Assembly (NCBI GenBank): GCA_020226215.1
Contig: CM035232.1
Coordinates: 13,428,316-13,492,315 of the forward strand
Direction of reading: 5' to 3'
Length of the DNA: 64,000 bases
From: Sindora glabra
Taxonomy: Eukaryota; Streptophyta; Magnoliopsida; Fabales; Fabaceae
The translations under genes and the position numbers were made by a program. The first letter of the stretch is position 1. Every line of letters starts with the position of its first letter. The notes below the pieces were generated by a model. The model was not told the DNA's origin. It made no database searches and worked only from the letters and a program-made list of their open reading frames with translations. Positions 13,076 to 24,391 of this stretch are shown here, piece by piece.

Positions 13076-14303
13076 GCCTCATTTTGTTACTATGATTTAT
13101 ATAACTAGATTTCACTAATCATACACTAAGCTATCTTCGGCTTCAATAGTATTTTATAATTAATTAAAAAGTAATAAGTTTATTGATTACATTGATTATA
13201 GACAATTAAAGAGTAATTTTGGGACTTGTATTTGAGTATGTATCGACTTATGACCTCCTATATTGTTATATTGGAGTATAGGCATACAGAGAGTAGCTTT
13301 AGAGCTACACTCGCTTATATCCTCGAGTATAAGGCATAAGCTTTCAAGATTTGCTATGAAACCATTAGAAAAGTGTTCAATTATCTCTCAAATCAACATA
13401 TATGCCATCAAATTGAAAAGAGGATGTAGCTTAACAGCCTCAAAACTGAAAAAGTTATATAAATGGTAATAATTACTTCTTGCAATTTTAAACTATGGAA
13501 ATATATAGAACTTGACTTTGAAGATTAACAAATGCTAGCTACCATGTTGAAGAGAACTTTTGTTGCATTTGATATCATTTTAAAATAAAAACGTAAATTT
13601 ATGATAACTTCTTCCCTTTAAGTTTTTATTTTCCTATGATAACTTTTTCTGTCCATATATTGCTAGACTCATCATGCTAATTTTTGAAAGTAAGTGGCCT
13701 TCTATTATTTTTATAATATATTATGGAATCAAGGTTGTATATAAACTTTCTATAAATAATATTTATATGAAAGCCGCACATCGTGGTCCATCGTGGGAAA
13801 ATCCGATAGCAAAGCCCATTTTCCATTACCTTATAACTATGACCCATGGTTCCTTTTTTTTAGATGTCCATATATAAGATGTATTCCAATGTTAATAAAT
13901 GTAGAAAATCTTAGTGCTAATTTTTTGCATCATATTAATGAAGTTCTTCCTTACCATTCACCAATGATGTAGGAAATATTTTAGTATTTGTGAACAGAAT
14001 GATAAAAAGATAATTTAGTAATAATTTTTTATGCTTATACTATAAAGCCAATTAGTAAGCTTGGTGCCATTGGTTTATATAATAGTTTATTCCTAGTATC
14101 TTTCATGAAAAAATTGAATGCTATAAAGGCACTAAAAAACAAAGAGAAAAAAGGATTATAGTTACACGTCATTATAGAAGGAAAATTTACCTATATGTTA
14201 ACAAAAAAAAAAATAACAAGCAAACAGAATTATTGCAACCACCTAAATTATGTTACATTGAAGACAGATTCAACCAAAAATTACATGTCTTTAAACCCTA
14301 AAC
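13076..14303. other. Intergenic, no gene recognised
   Basis: Two short open frames on the plus strand (13263-13469 and 13674-13877) have no recognisable domain or start context, and I do not call them genes. The second has slightly higher GC around 13770-13860 and could be a fragment of something older. Confidence 0.5.
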
Positions 14304-15817
14304 TTAATCAAGAGTCACTTTTATCTTTGTCTTTTCATCCTTCATTAGTGATGTAGGGAAGAAAACCTTAAAAGTAGCATAAAGATCTTTTTTCTTCTAG
14401 TTAATGTGCAATGGAATCCTTTCCCTTTTGAATTCTCTCACTTCTTGAGGTCTTGTAATACCCTATAATCAAGAAATATCTATTAACTAAGTCTCCCATG
14501 ATTTTTTTAATTAACTAAGATATGCAATGAGGTAATTTAATACTAATATTTGAATTTGTGTCCATAAGGTATTTGTCCAATTGCTTAATAGTCGTCTCAA
14601 AATCAATAAAAGCTTCAACCTGCCGAATATATGGTATTAATCAGCACATATTACATGCATACAAATCAGTTGTTGAGTAGTTTGCCAATTTATAAAAGTT
14701 ACTCACCTTCAAATCTTTAGGTTTTCCATCTATTATAGGCTTACCATGTTCATAAAATAACATCTCTTGCCAAAGAATTAAAACTTATATAAGGCACGTC
14801 GTATTTCTATCAAACACACATACAAGAACATGTAAAAGAGTAAAAGCATTTCTATTCTCTAGTATTATGTAATAAAATTATATCATAAATATAAGTGCAT
14901 TAAATCAAATATACACACACACAATGGATGAGTTCCTTAATGGTGATAGCTTTTGCAAAAATAGGTAATAGAACATAATAAAGTGTAAATGATTAAAAAG
15001 ATCATATGAAGTTACACTTATTTGCTATAGTTCTAGCCATTGCCATAATTGGTAATCTAATTAAAAAATGATTTCATCCTTTAAAAATAAAAGAATGTGG
15101 TAATTATACAATAACAACAACAACAATAATAAAGCTTTATCCCACTAAGTGAGGTCGGTTACATGGATTATATAATGTTATTGAGCTCTATCAGAAACTA
15201 AATTTTCAATGACATTATTTACTAAAAGATCCCTTTTTATAACTTCTTCTGATATCTTTTTTAGCCTCCCTCTATATTTTTTCACAGGGTTACAGAACAT
15301 GTGATTAACTTTTCTCACTAGTGTTTCAAATGGCCAAACTACCATAACTAATTTTCTGTTACCTTCTCCTTAATAGGTACCACACTAATATGCCCTCGTG
15401 TACATTCATTTCGTATCCTTTCCTTTCTTGTATAACCACATATCCATTTTAATATTCTTATTTTTGCTACCCTCATTGTTTACTCTTGTTATCCTTTTAA
15501 AGCTAAACATTCACTACCATAAAGTATAACTAGTCGTATAGCAGTCCGATATAACTTTCTTTTAAGTTTAGTAGGTACTTTGTGATTATAAATAACTCTA
15601 GATGTCTTTCTCCATTTTAACCATCTAACTTATATCCTGTGTATGACATCTCTATTCTTGGTTAGCTAGTATATGTTCCTGACATAGCATGTAAAACTAG
15701 TGGCAAAAAACTTCAAAGCTTAATTGCTCATTTTGCATGCCTTTCTCAATGTCAATGGTAATGAAATACCCCTCCTTTCCATATTTGACATTGGGACATT
15801 GCTTACAGACTTGGATA
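14304..15817 (-). pseudogene. ERDJ3B: ERdj3B-like DnaJ co-chaperone, 3' half, broken
   Basis: ERdj3B is a DnaJ-type (J-domain) protein of the ER lumen that works with BiP and SDF2 in folding. Four exon-like pieces in the right order encode parts of its C-terminal half. About 15727-15817 has 'VCKQCPNVKYGKEGYFITID', in the cysteine-rich region. About 14707-14769 has 'MLFYEHGKPIIDGKPKDLK' followed by a perfect GTGAGT donor. About 14544-14619, after a CAG acceptor, has 'VEAFIDFETTIKQLDKYLMD'. About 14304-14462, after an AG acceptor, has 'KKDLYATFKVFFPTSL' and the natural stop. An in-frame TAG interrupts the last exon just before 'KKKDLY'. I found no J domain or N-terminal exons upstream. An RTE LINE end lies in the intron between the first two pieces. 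It is a duplicated, truncated gene copy rather than a processed one, because introns remain. Confidence 0.82.
15108..15690 (-). mobile_element. RTE-type LINE, 5'-truncated 3' end
   Basis: Non-LTR retrotransposon fragment. Minus-strand translation gives the end of the reverse-transcriptase ORF: 'VRWLKWRKTSRVIYNHKVP', then 'LYGSECLALKG', 'ILKWICGYTRKERIRNEC', and a decayed E-N-x-L-W-x-F-G-H followed by 'KKYRGRLKKISEEVIKRDL' in a shifted frame. This order is the standard C-terminus of plant RTE elements. The 3' end is a short run of TTG/TTA units (15108-15130), also typical of RTE, instead of poly(A). In-frame stops show it is dead. It sits inside an intron of the ERdj3B-like pseudogene and shares its strand. 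Confidence 0.85.
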
Positions 15818-17650
15818 AGTAGGTACAATATTGAGGAAAATCCTTTACATACAAATATAACAAGAACAAAATAGATCAGTAAACCAATCCTCTCCTTTTA
15901 GGTGCCAAGAAGAATAAAAGGAATTTAGCTATGAAATTTAAGCAAAAAACCCACATTTATTCACAAAAGGAATCATTTTGAAGATAATTCAATAGATACA
16001 CCCATTCTATCATTTATTGAAACATCTTAGAACCAATTTGCTTATGGCAAATTAGGAGTTTTAGGCTTAATTGAGATTAAATTCCAACTAGAATCTAAGC
16101 TATTTTTTAGATGAAGTTACAACACAAATAATATAAACACTAATATATATAAAAAATGGCTAGACATATCAAAGATACACTAAACTACCTCATCATTATC
16201 TACAAGCATTAAATCTTGTATAAACACCAAAAAGAAGTTCAAAATTTCTAGTTATCTTCAATCTCAACTATTAGGATAGATCTTATCATCTTTCAATAGT
16301 TATTAGGTCAAAAATAGATTTATTCTTGCATTTGATTTGATTAAATTCAGCATGTCTTTATAAAGTTCATCACACAAGTTATCTCAGGAACATACTTACT
16401 TCACAATAAAATTGACATCCATAGACATTATGTAAGTTAGATAATAGATTTAACATCATCATATCATAATAGACTTCATAGGACTCAGTATGGCAATTTA
16501 ATTATAAAATTAACAGCCTTTTCTTCCTTCTTTTTAACTAGTAATGGTTAACATCTAGGTGGTTAATAGGAAGCAATTAAGAAGATGCCTTTCACAACAT
16601 GTGACATAAACACTTGCCCTATCATTCCCTAGTATTATACTAGAGTATATCGGAATTAATTCTTACAAAAACAATGCATTCATAATTTCATAAATTTTTA
16701 GTGTCCATGACATACTTTGTTCTGCCTTATAATTAGAAACTAACTTAGGATTTAGAATCAAAACATCCTAACTCATCTTTTTCCACTAGAAGACAAACAA
16801 ACAATTAGAGATCTAAGATTTTGAATTAGTTTGAGCACAAAACATATATAGAAAAAATAATGTTTCTAATATATTATTCCAAATTAGTCATTTTTTCTCA
16901 ATTAAGGATTTACAATGATTGACTTACATTAATATCATTGTTCAAATGAAAAAAAATTAATTTCAAAAAATAAAAAATTGTAAGCAAAAGCTTCTTAACT
17001 TTGGGAAAATTTTTTGAATCAACGTGTGAAGGCCATATTGTATAAATTTAGTTCAACCAAACCCTATCAAACACACATAATGAACTTCAATGTTTCAACT
17101 TATTAGGATAAACAAAACTATTGAGCAAAATTTCTCCTCATCGATTTCGCAAGTGGAAAAGAAATATAGAGTGTGGAAAAGCATCAACATTAACCTTCAT
17201 TTCCAAATTTCATTTCAAGTAGTGATGTAACTAGAAACTTTTAGCTTTTTATTGCTATTCACTGTATTTCCCCCATTTCAAGCCTTAATTGGGTTCGGTT
17301 TGATTTTGCACCATTTCTTTGGTCTCTGTAATTTTTTATTTCATTACCCGATCATTAATGACATGGAATACATCCATTTTACTTATTGGGTTCTATCTGT
17401 AATTTTCATTAATTATTATCTCTTTTCATAAAATTTTCCAATTAAATTATAGTAATTTTTTAAGTGAAGGCTATGATTGCACAATATCAAATGTATGATT
17501 ATTGTTGTCACCCTAGGTGCCTAAACCCGTAGGGTGCCATAGAATGTACTATTTTAATATTTAAAATCATATGCGAGTTAAATAAAAAAGAGTAAAGCCA
17601 CTTACTAATATTTTTGGGAGTTCACAGGGAATGTGAAAGAAAGACAATAA
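15818..17650. other. Intergenic, no gene recognised
   Basis: This is where upstream exons of the ERdj3B-like pseudogene would lie, but I could not recognise any. The sequence is AT-rich with stops in all frames. A small 7-bp inverted pair (cacccta / tagggtg) lies at about 17510-17540. Confidence 0.5.
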
Positions 17651-18067
17651 GGTTTCATTTGGCATTTAACTTTTCTATAAATGATTTTATTTCATTTTAA
17701 TAAGAATAATTTTAATTTATTTACAAATAAATTCTATTGTTTAAAATAATAATTTCAATGAATTTTTATTTAGAATATATTAAAAATATATAAAAATCAA
17801 TTAAAAGGTAAGTTCTAATGCTATCATGATAAATACAATGTTATAAATAAGGTAATCTTTTTTATAATATGTTTTTTAGGTCAAATAAAAAGAATTCTTA
17901 TAAAATTTTGGCTAAATTAAATGGATTTAATAGTAGTATAAATGTAATTAAAATAAAAATTATAAATAAAATGAAATCCCTTTTTACTTAAAGTTAAATG
18001 CTATTTTAAAAGGAAATTCATTTCTTAATAAAATGAAAATTTATTTTTAGTTATACCAAACAAAGGG
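17651..18067. mobile_element. MITE-like element with imperfect terminal inverted repeats
   Basis: The left end 'ggtttcatttggcatttaac' pairs with the right end, whose reverse complement is 'ccctttgtttggtataacta'. The similarity continues inward through a 'tttcattttaataag / ttttcattttattaag' block. The element is about 417 bp with no coding capacity. A target duplication is not clear, so the superfamily (hAT is likely from the TTTGG ends) is a guess. Confidence 0.55.
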
Positions 18068-18424
18068 TAATTGATAATGAAGACAAATTGAAAAGATATG
18101 AATGAGTAGTTGAGTTGTAACTTTTACTTTCCTTATTTAATATTTAGAATTATATAAGGAATCATAATGAAGAATTAAATCAAAATGTATAACCAATTGG
18201 AATTTTATTTTAAAAAAAATTACTCCTTTTTAAAAATTAATTTATTAATGAGTTTTGTACTATTATAATTTTTTTTAAAAAATCTTTCCAATTCTTTCCT
18301 TTTTCTAAAAAAATTGCTTTTAAAAATAATCATATTATAATTTTTACTTAAAATTTTAAAAAATTATAAATTGACCTAATATAACTTTTATTTGATAAGG
18401 GTTAATAGTATACCTAACCTTTAT
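18068..18424. other. AT-rich spacer between two transposons
   Basis: No gene or RNA seen. Homopolymer-rich A/T tracts fill this spacer. Confidence 0.5.
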
Positions 18425-19316
18425 TTACCTTAAGATAGTGTTTGATTTGCGAAATCATATATTCTTAAGAATTTTAATGTTCTTCAAATTGTGATTTCCA
18501 TAATTTTAATTCTAAAAAATGTAACGTTATCATATTTAGTTCATTTAAAAATATTCTCAAGAGTTAGAAATGTTATAATATTATATTTTAATTAATTTCA
18601 TACATTTAAAAATATTGTTTGATTATTAAAAATGTTATTATCGAAGATTGAATGGTTACCGACGATAAGTAGTGGTGAAAGTTGTAATAATGGTTATTAG
18701 TTGTGGATGATAGACAATATCAATTTTCAGTAATGGGTGATAATAATGGTAATCACCCATTATATACCCATTATATATGGTGAGTGGTGGCTAATGATGA
18801 TTATTAATAGTAAGTAGTAACTAATGATGGTCACTTATGATAGGAGGAGATGATAACAATCATTTGTGGTGCATGGTGAGAGATAATTAGCAATAGTCAT
18901 CGATTATAAGTGATGATTAATAATAACTATCGATGATGAAGTGGTGGTGATAGTTAACTATGGTCGGTAATAATTAACAATTGATGGTGGAAGGCAATGG
19001 TTAATGACATTGAGCGATGGTCGATTATGATCAACTATGATAAGTGATAATAAAATAAAGTATTAATAGTAGTAAAATTTGAATAAAAAACAAGTAAAAT
19101 AATTTATTTATTGATCAAAACATTTATATATCATAAGAATATAAGATATTCATATCTTCTATGAGAATATTTTAGTAAAATATTATATCAGGATAAAACA
19201 TTCTCAGATGTTCATATTTTTTAGAATATTTTTTTAAAAGTTGAATAAAATACGGGAATTCTACATTTTCAAAAATGTGAAAAAGATTATGCAAATTAAA
19301 TGCTATCCAAAGCTAA
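18425..19316. mobile_element. TIR element carrying a GAT-rich minisatellite
   Basis: The termini are inverted repeats of about 32 bp: left begins TTACCTTAAGATAG and continues TTTGATTTGC, and the right end read inward begins TTAGCTTTGGATAG and continues TTTAATTTGC, with most positions matching. Length is 892 bp. No protein is encoded, so it is a non-autonomous DNA element. Its flank next to the minisatellite (about 18535-18640) is clearly related to 55915-56010 and 56870-56970, so this is one of three family members here. Confidence 0.65.
18650..19050. repeat. Degenerate GATGGT/GTTAAT minisatellite
   Basis: About 400 bp of short, imperfect units built from 'gatgatnnttantagtggt' phrases with strong G/T bias on this strand. 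The same kind of array lies at 56036-56500 and 56996-57450 in related elements. Period is loose (about 20-40 bp) and no unit is conserved. Confidence 0.65.
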
Positions 19317-20611
19317 CATAAATGAATCAAAATAAGCATAAATATGTATAAGTAAATAAATATAAGTTATAATTATCAAATTTAATTATTATCAATAATA
19401 AAAAATTATATATTTCCTTTAATGCAAAAAAATTGTAATTATATCTTTTTAACAAGTTTAATATGGGTTGGTTTGAAATTTTTTAATCAAGTCTTTAATT
19501 GTTTAAAACAGTAAATTTTTAGTGGGTTTGAATCAAATTAACCTTAATTTTCATTGCCAACCATAATAATTTGCTTTTAAATATCTATAATAGAAAATAA
19601 AACATTTGTTTAAAAAAAAAGTTGGCAAAAATTATATGTAAATATTAAAGAATAAAAAAATTAAAATAATAAATCAAGTAGATAAATTTTTTAAAAACCT
19701 TTAATTTTAAAGAAGACAAAATATTAAGGACCGTAAAATTTTTGGATGGTAAACAAGACTTTCACTGTATTTCTCTTCTTAACTAAAAACACTGAAGCAA
19801 AATAAGAATTATCTATCTTCCACGTTCCAGACAGGTACAAACATACAGTAAAGTGTAATTTAATTTTAATCTGTTTACCTAGCATTCAACCAAACCCAAA
19901 TATGTCATTTGCTTTTCTTGTAAAAATTTTACGACATTTGGTTATTAGGGTAATCATTATAATTCGTGTGCTTGTCAAAAGAAAAACTAATTTTACGAAA
20001 AGTTCTATTAAGTTAAATATCTTATTATTAAATAATTTTTAATATATTAAAATTTATATTTTTAATTTTTAGTTTATTTATTTGAAAATTCAAAAAAATA
20101 AATTAATAATTTTCTTAAGAAGCCAAATTTTCCATAAAATTATTTCTTAAAAAAATAAAAAAAAGGCGTTGCGCACTTATTCGAGAGTTGCTTCTGGATG
20201 GGGTAACCTGGCCTAAACTTATTTTATTATTTATCCAATTAGCACGTCTAGGATTATCTCACAAACTCACACACACCAAAACTTCTGTAATAATTTTAAA
20301 AGTTTCTTTTTACAAAATGTTGCACAAAATTCTTACAAAAGTTACAGAATCTTTCTTGTCCGAAATTTTGTTTTCCCAATTCCTTTTTCGTGAATTACAT
20401 AAGAACGTAATTAGATGGGGGTAAGAAGAAGGCCCCCCGTTCCTCCTATTCCGGGGTGGAGTAGCAATTACGTTCCATTGCAGGAAACCCTAAGCAACAG
20501 CCACATCACGCCAATCCCATACCTCAAGGCCAAATCTCGTCATTCATCTGCTTCCGCATTATACTAATACAACTCTGGAAACACATCGTACTTCCTTCTA
20601 TAAAGTCCCCA
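19317..20611. other. Upstream region of the RING gene
   Basis: AT-rich up to about 20160, then clearly less so (20160-20611), where the promoter and leader of the RING gene should lie. A 78-codon open frame at 20188-20424 has no recognisable domain. A phrase 'aaaccctaa' typical of plant leaders/promoters occurs near 20485. I could not place a start site. Confidence 0.45.
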
Positions 20612-22009
20612 ATGGCAGATGTCACCTACCTTGGCCTTCACGACCACGATGACGATCCTGGCCGTTCTGAACAGACCCTAACTTTGGATTCCACCCCCTA
20701 TTGGTCCCATCACGATTTCGATTTCTATGCTTCTGACCCGGAATTCCCATCTTCTGATCACTCGCTCCGCGTTCACATCGCCTCTCATGATGATGATAAT
20801 GGTCATTTTGCGGAGCAATTTGAATCCAATATCTGTATTCGAGTGGAAGACGATTTCTCTGACCATGGGTCGATCCTAAGCAACGATCTTTTGGACCGAG
20901 AAAACCAGGTAAATTTTGTTATGGATTTATTTCAACAGCGTGTTGAGCAATCACAGGTAATGGATCATAGGGATTTAATCTCTGATGCGTTAAATGATTC
21001 AACTTTTGGCGTTATTGAGGGTCACTCTGATCTGGGTATTGATGCGTTGGGATTGGGTTTAGGATTTGGCTTCGAGAGGGTTTCGTTGCACGATGACACT
21101 CGTGGTTTTATGGTTGAAAGTCACCGTTCTGTTGGTGTCTGTGATGATGAAGATGATTTCTTTATCGGGAGAAGACATTCTGAATCTGCATCTGGCGAGG
21201 CACCGTCTACGGCAAGTGGTATGCAGCCTTTTGAGGATCTTGTTCGGCCTGTGGGATTCGAATCGGATTCGGATGAGGAAGAGAATGATGTTTTGGGTGT
21301 TTGTGTCCATTCAGAAGATGATTATAATGTGCATGATGACAACGAGGATCTTGCGAGCATTCCTTTGTGTTGGGATGCACTTCATTTCGAGGATACTAGG
21401 GAAAACATTGAAGATTTTGAGTGGGAGGAGGTGGATGGTAGAGTTGATGAGAGGGAAGTTTTGAGCACGTTCACGGCTGAGGATGATCGGTCAATTTCAG
21501 TTTTGGTGTCGCCAATAACTGGGCTTGAAGACGAAGTTACTGATGAGAGGGTAGGGGGGATGGGGAATTTGGAGTGGGAAGTCTTGTTGAATACCAATAA
21601 TCTGGACACAAGCCCTGATTTGAGCCATGATGGAGATCCCTTTTTTGGTGAGCACGATGATAATATGTACACTGCAGAGTATGAAATGATGTTTGGTCAA
21701 TTTGGTGAGAATGAGAATCCATTAATGGGTAGGCCTCCGGCTTCTGTATCTGTTGTTCAGAATCTTCCATCAGTAATTTTGACCAAAGAAGATGTGGAGA
21801 TCAATAATGCACTTTGTGCAGTCTGTAAGGATGATTTTAGTGTTGGGGAACAAGTGAAGCAGTTGCCATGTTTGCATCGCTACCACCGTGATTGTATTAT
21901 ACCCTGGCTGGGTATTCGGAATACTTGCCCTGTTTGTCGTTATGAGTGTCCAACTGATGATGCTGATTATGAGCGTAGGAGGACCCAAAGATCTGGGCAG
22001 AGGAACTGA
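20612..22009 (+). CDS. RING-H2 E3 ubiquitin ligase with long acidic N-terminus
   Basis: This 465-residue protein should act as an E3 ligase, moving ubiquitin from an E2 to a substrate that is unknown. The RING-H2 finger is complete near the C-terminus: C402-x2-C405-x14-C420-x-H422-x2-H425-x2-C428-x10-C439-x2-C442, with W432 in the E2-contact position. The stretch 'CIIPWLGIRNTCPVCRYE' matches plant cytosolic RING-H2 proteins of the At5g08139-like type. Residues 1-390 are rich in Asp, Glu, His and Ser with no known domain, probably disordered. There is no signal peptide or membrane segment. The whole frame is one exon. The start is the first Met of the open frame and is followed by acidic sequence throughout. 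Family and biochemical role are firm; pathway is not. Confidence 0.95.
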   Translation: MADVTYLGLHDHDDDPGRSEQTLTLDSTPYWSHHDFDFYASDPEFPSSDHSLRVHIASHDDDNGHFAEQFESNICIRVEDDFSDHGSILSNDLLDRENQVNFVMDLFQQRVEQSQVMDHRDLISDALNDSTFGVIEGHSDLGIDALGLGLGFGFERVSLHDDTRGFMVESHRSVGVCDDEDDFFIGRRHSESASGEAPSTASGMQPFEDLVRPVGFESDSDEEENDVLGVCVHSEDDYNVHDDNEDLASIPLCWDALHFEDTRENIEDFEWEEVDGRVDEREVLSTFTAEDDRSISVLVSPITGLEDEVTDERVGGMGNLEWEVLLNTNNLDTSPDLSHDGDPFFGEHDDNMYTAEYEMMFGQFGENENPLMGRPPASVSVVQNLPSVILTKEDVEINNALCAVCKDDFSVGEQVKQLPCLHRYHRDCIIPWLGIRNTCPVCRYECPTDDADYERRRTQRSGQRN

Positions 22010-24331
22010 TGGTGGTTAGGTTTGGGATATTGGTAATTTAATAGCATTAGGCTGTTGAAAAGTATAGGATTTTTTGCTTGCGAACTGCATGCAATTTTAA
22101 TTTTCGACTTCTCATTGTTGACGCTGAGCATTTGGAATTAGGAATATATCTTTTGAATTTGTAGCTCCGGGCCATACCTCAGAAATGATGATTATTTTGA
22201 AAAATTGTACATTTGTGACAATTATGAGTATGCTAATTCTACTAGGTTTTCATGTGAAGGAATTACCCCCCCCCCCCTTTTTCTTCTATAATGCCAATCA
22301 GTTCAATCGGTTGAAGTCTCTGTCAGAGATGCGAATGTCTCCGAGGACATAGGTTCATGATACGATAATTTGCCGCTGCTTTAATCTGTTACTGGACTGG
22401 TAATTAACTAATCTATGTGAACTCATGAACTAGGAATTCTGTCATCTGCTTCCAGGTCTCTCTGGTAGCCTAATTGGTTACGATAGTCTGGGGCTTCGAT
22501 CTTTGTGCTTGCAAACCGTATCCTTTGACCACGAGTTGAACTTAATGTGTCAATAGATACATTGACTAACTTCACCATTTGGATTGTTGTTAGATTGATA
22601 CTTCTGTTTTGGTCTATCCTTTAAAAACGGTATTTTTTCTCCTTTTAGCCGCTTCTTATGCATCAACAGTTGCAAGAAAGTGGACGTATCACTGTTAAGT
22701 GAGATTAGGCCCACGATAAAGTCTTTATGGATTCGTCTGTTGTTGATTTTATCTCTACTGAGGGAAGAGCTTATCAGTTTGGTACTCGTTTTTTGATGAG
22801 TTGTGTTCTCAAGTTTGGAAGTAGTTTAATTCTAGTATACTTACAAATACTAGTGGCTTTGAATGGCTGGAATGCTGGTGCAGTATAGCCTTCTATCTTT
22901 GGTTGCTGAACTCTGGTGAGGCAAATGTTTGGGGCAGTAGCCTCGGAATGGAACGTGAAGGGATACCAAGGCTTTGTTTGGTAGAAGGCATTTGTTTGTT
23001 TTATCAGAAAATATCTTTGTAAGAATATAATTATAAAATATTAAGATATGGAAAATATTACATTTGTTTAATGTTAAATGTGGAGAGATTGATGGAGGAA
23101 AACTTCTTCATTTTTAAAGAAGAATTAAAGGTATAAAAATGATATATTACTCTTTTATTTTTATACAAGTATATGATTTTTCTACAGAAAATATCTTTTG
23201 TCAAAATAAGCAGAGCCAAGATTATGTTTGATTTCCAGAATGGAAGACGTTCTTTCGGATGATAGAATTGTAATACATAGCTTCTTAGAAGCGTTGCTGA
23301 TGAGCACCATAAACCATGAGTTCATAATATTATGCACAAAACTATTTCTCAAAATGAGCGGCAGAATCTTAGTTGTGACTAGCAATTAACCATTGTCAAT
23401 TTAAATAAAATTATGACATATTTACATCTAAACGACAGTTTATGTAACGAGAGATTTGTAAGTAGCATCAAGAAAACTTGACTTCTAATAACAAGGAACA
23501 ATAGTTGCTGCTGCTGCCACTGCAAGACGCCAATCGCCTTTAGGCGAAACATTAGTAGTTTGATACATGTCAACTGCTAGTCATTTACCACTGAAGGAAG
23601 TATGTATCATAGGCTATATACACTTGGTAGTTTCTTATCAACATCTTTACTATGTATGTAAATGCCAGAGAGTATCTTGTTACGTTGTGGTTAAGTATAA
23701 ATTATTGCCCACAAATGCGTACAAGTAAATGTCTCATTGTCACCGCCCACTTTGGCAAACACAGAAAGATATAATTTATTATTTGGCATCCTCGGAGACG
23801 CCATAAATGCATATACAGCCACTTTTAAAGGCATTTTCCTAAAACTGGTTATGCGTTTGTATGAGTTCATTTATAGTTGGCTTCCTCTGGAGACTCGTCC
23901 AAGTTTTATCCCAAGAATGGTACCTTTCTTATCATGGTTTTTGTAGCTTTCTCCCGTTTTAGGCATATTTTGTCAAAAAGGTAGCGGTGATGCTTTCATC
24001 AATTAAATCTCACTACCAATTCTAAGTCCTGGTGTCTCTGTGTCATTTTACAGAGCAATTGTCATCTAATTTTTTATCTCACTCATTTTCTTCGCTTTCC
24101 AAGTATACATAAGTAAGGTGTTCTACGGCACCAAAAATATGCACAATTGTACAAATGCATAAAGAAACCTCAATGTCAAGAAACTCTCCCACTGGCTACT
24201 TATAGAGATTTTATTCTATTCCTGGATGAAAGAAATTTCTTACTTCAAGAAAAGAAAAAGAGAGATGGACACGGCCGCAAGGACGATGTTGCAGAAATAT
24301 GCACTTCGCTGTGCATTAAGTATTATATGTT
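22010..24331. other. 3' region of RING gene and intergenic spacer
   Basis: The first ~250 bp probably hold the 3' untranslated region. A C-homopolymer (about 14) lies at 22266-22278. Short open frames at 23182-23573 (-) and 23737-23946 (+) show no domain. A direct repeat 'cagaaaatatctttt' near 23003 and 23184 is the only other structure seen. No convincing gene. Confidence 0.5.
22456..22575 (+). repeat. Possible tRNA-derived SINE fragment
   Basis: TAGCCTAATTGG at 22467-22478 fits the Pol III A-box pattern TRGYNNARNNGG exactly. About 55 bp downstream, 'gagttgaactt' resembles a B box that has lost one base. No poly(A)/T tail or target duplication was seen. It does not fold as a tRNA gene by eye. 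Confidence 0.2.
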
Positions 24332-24338
24332 TATAAGA
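24332..24338 (+). promoter_or_regulatory. Probable TATA box of the bZIP gene
   Basis: TATAAGA lies 54-60 bp before the bZIP start codon, which leaves room for a short leader of about 25-30 bases. The leader region 24365-24391 is CT-rich, as many plant leaders are. Confidence 0.5.
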
Positions 24339-24391
24339 ACATAAGACCGGATCTCATTGTCTCCAATTCCTTCTCTCTTAAAATTCGAGGC

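Noticed and set aside
13263..13877. Two plus-strand frames of 67-68 codons
   Set aside because: No domain, no promoter or leader context, no match to known families by eye.
20594..20604. TATAAAG directly before the RING start codon as a promoter
   Set aside because: It lies about 10 bases from the ATG, leaving no room for a transcription start and leader.
22456..22530. tRNA gene
   Set aside because: It has an A-box match but no cloverleaf stems or proper T-arm by eye; kept only as a weak SINE candidate.
24147..24344. Open frame just upstream of the bZIP gene as a sucrose-control uORF
   Set aside because: The peptide does not resemble the conserved sucrose-control peptide, and most of it lies before the probable TATA box.
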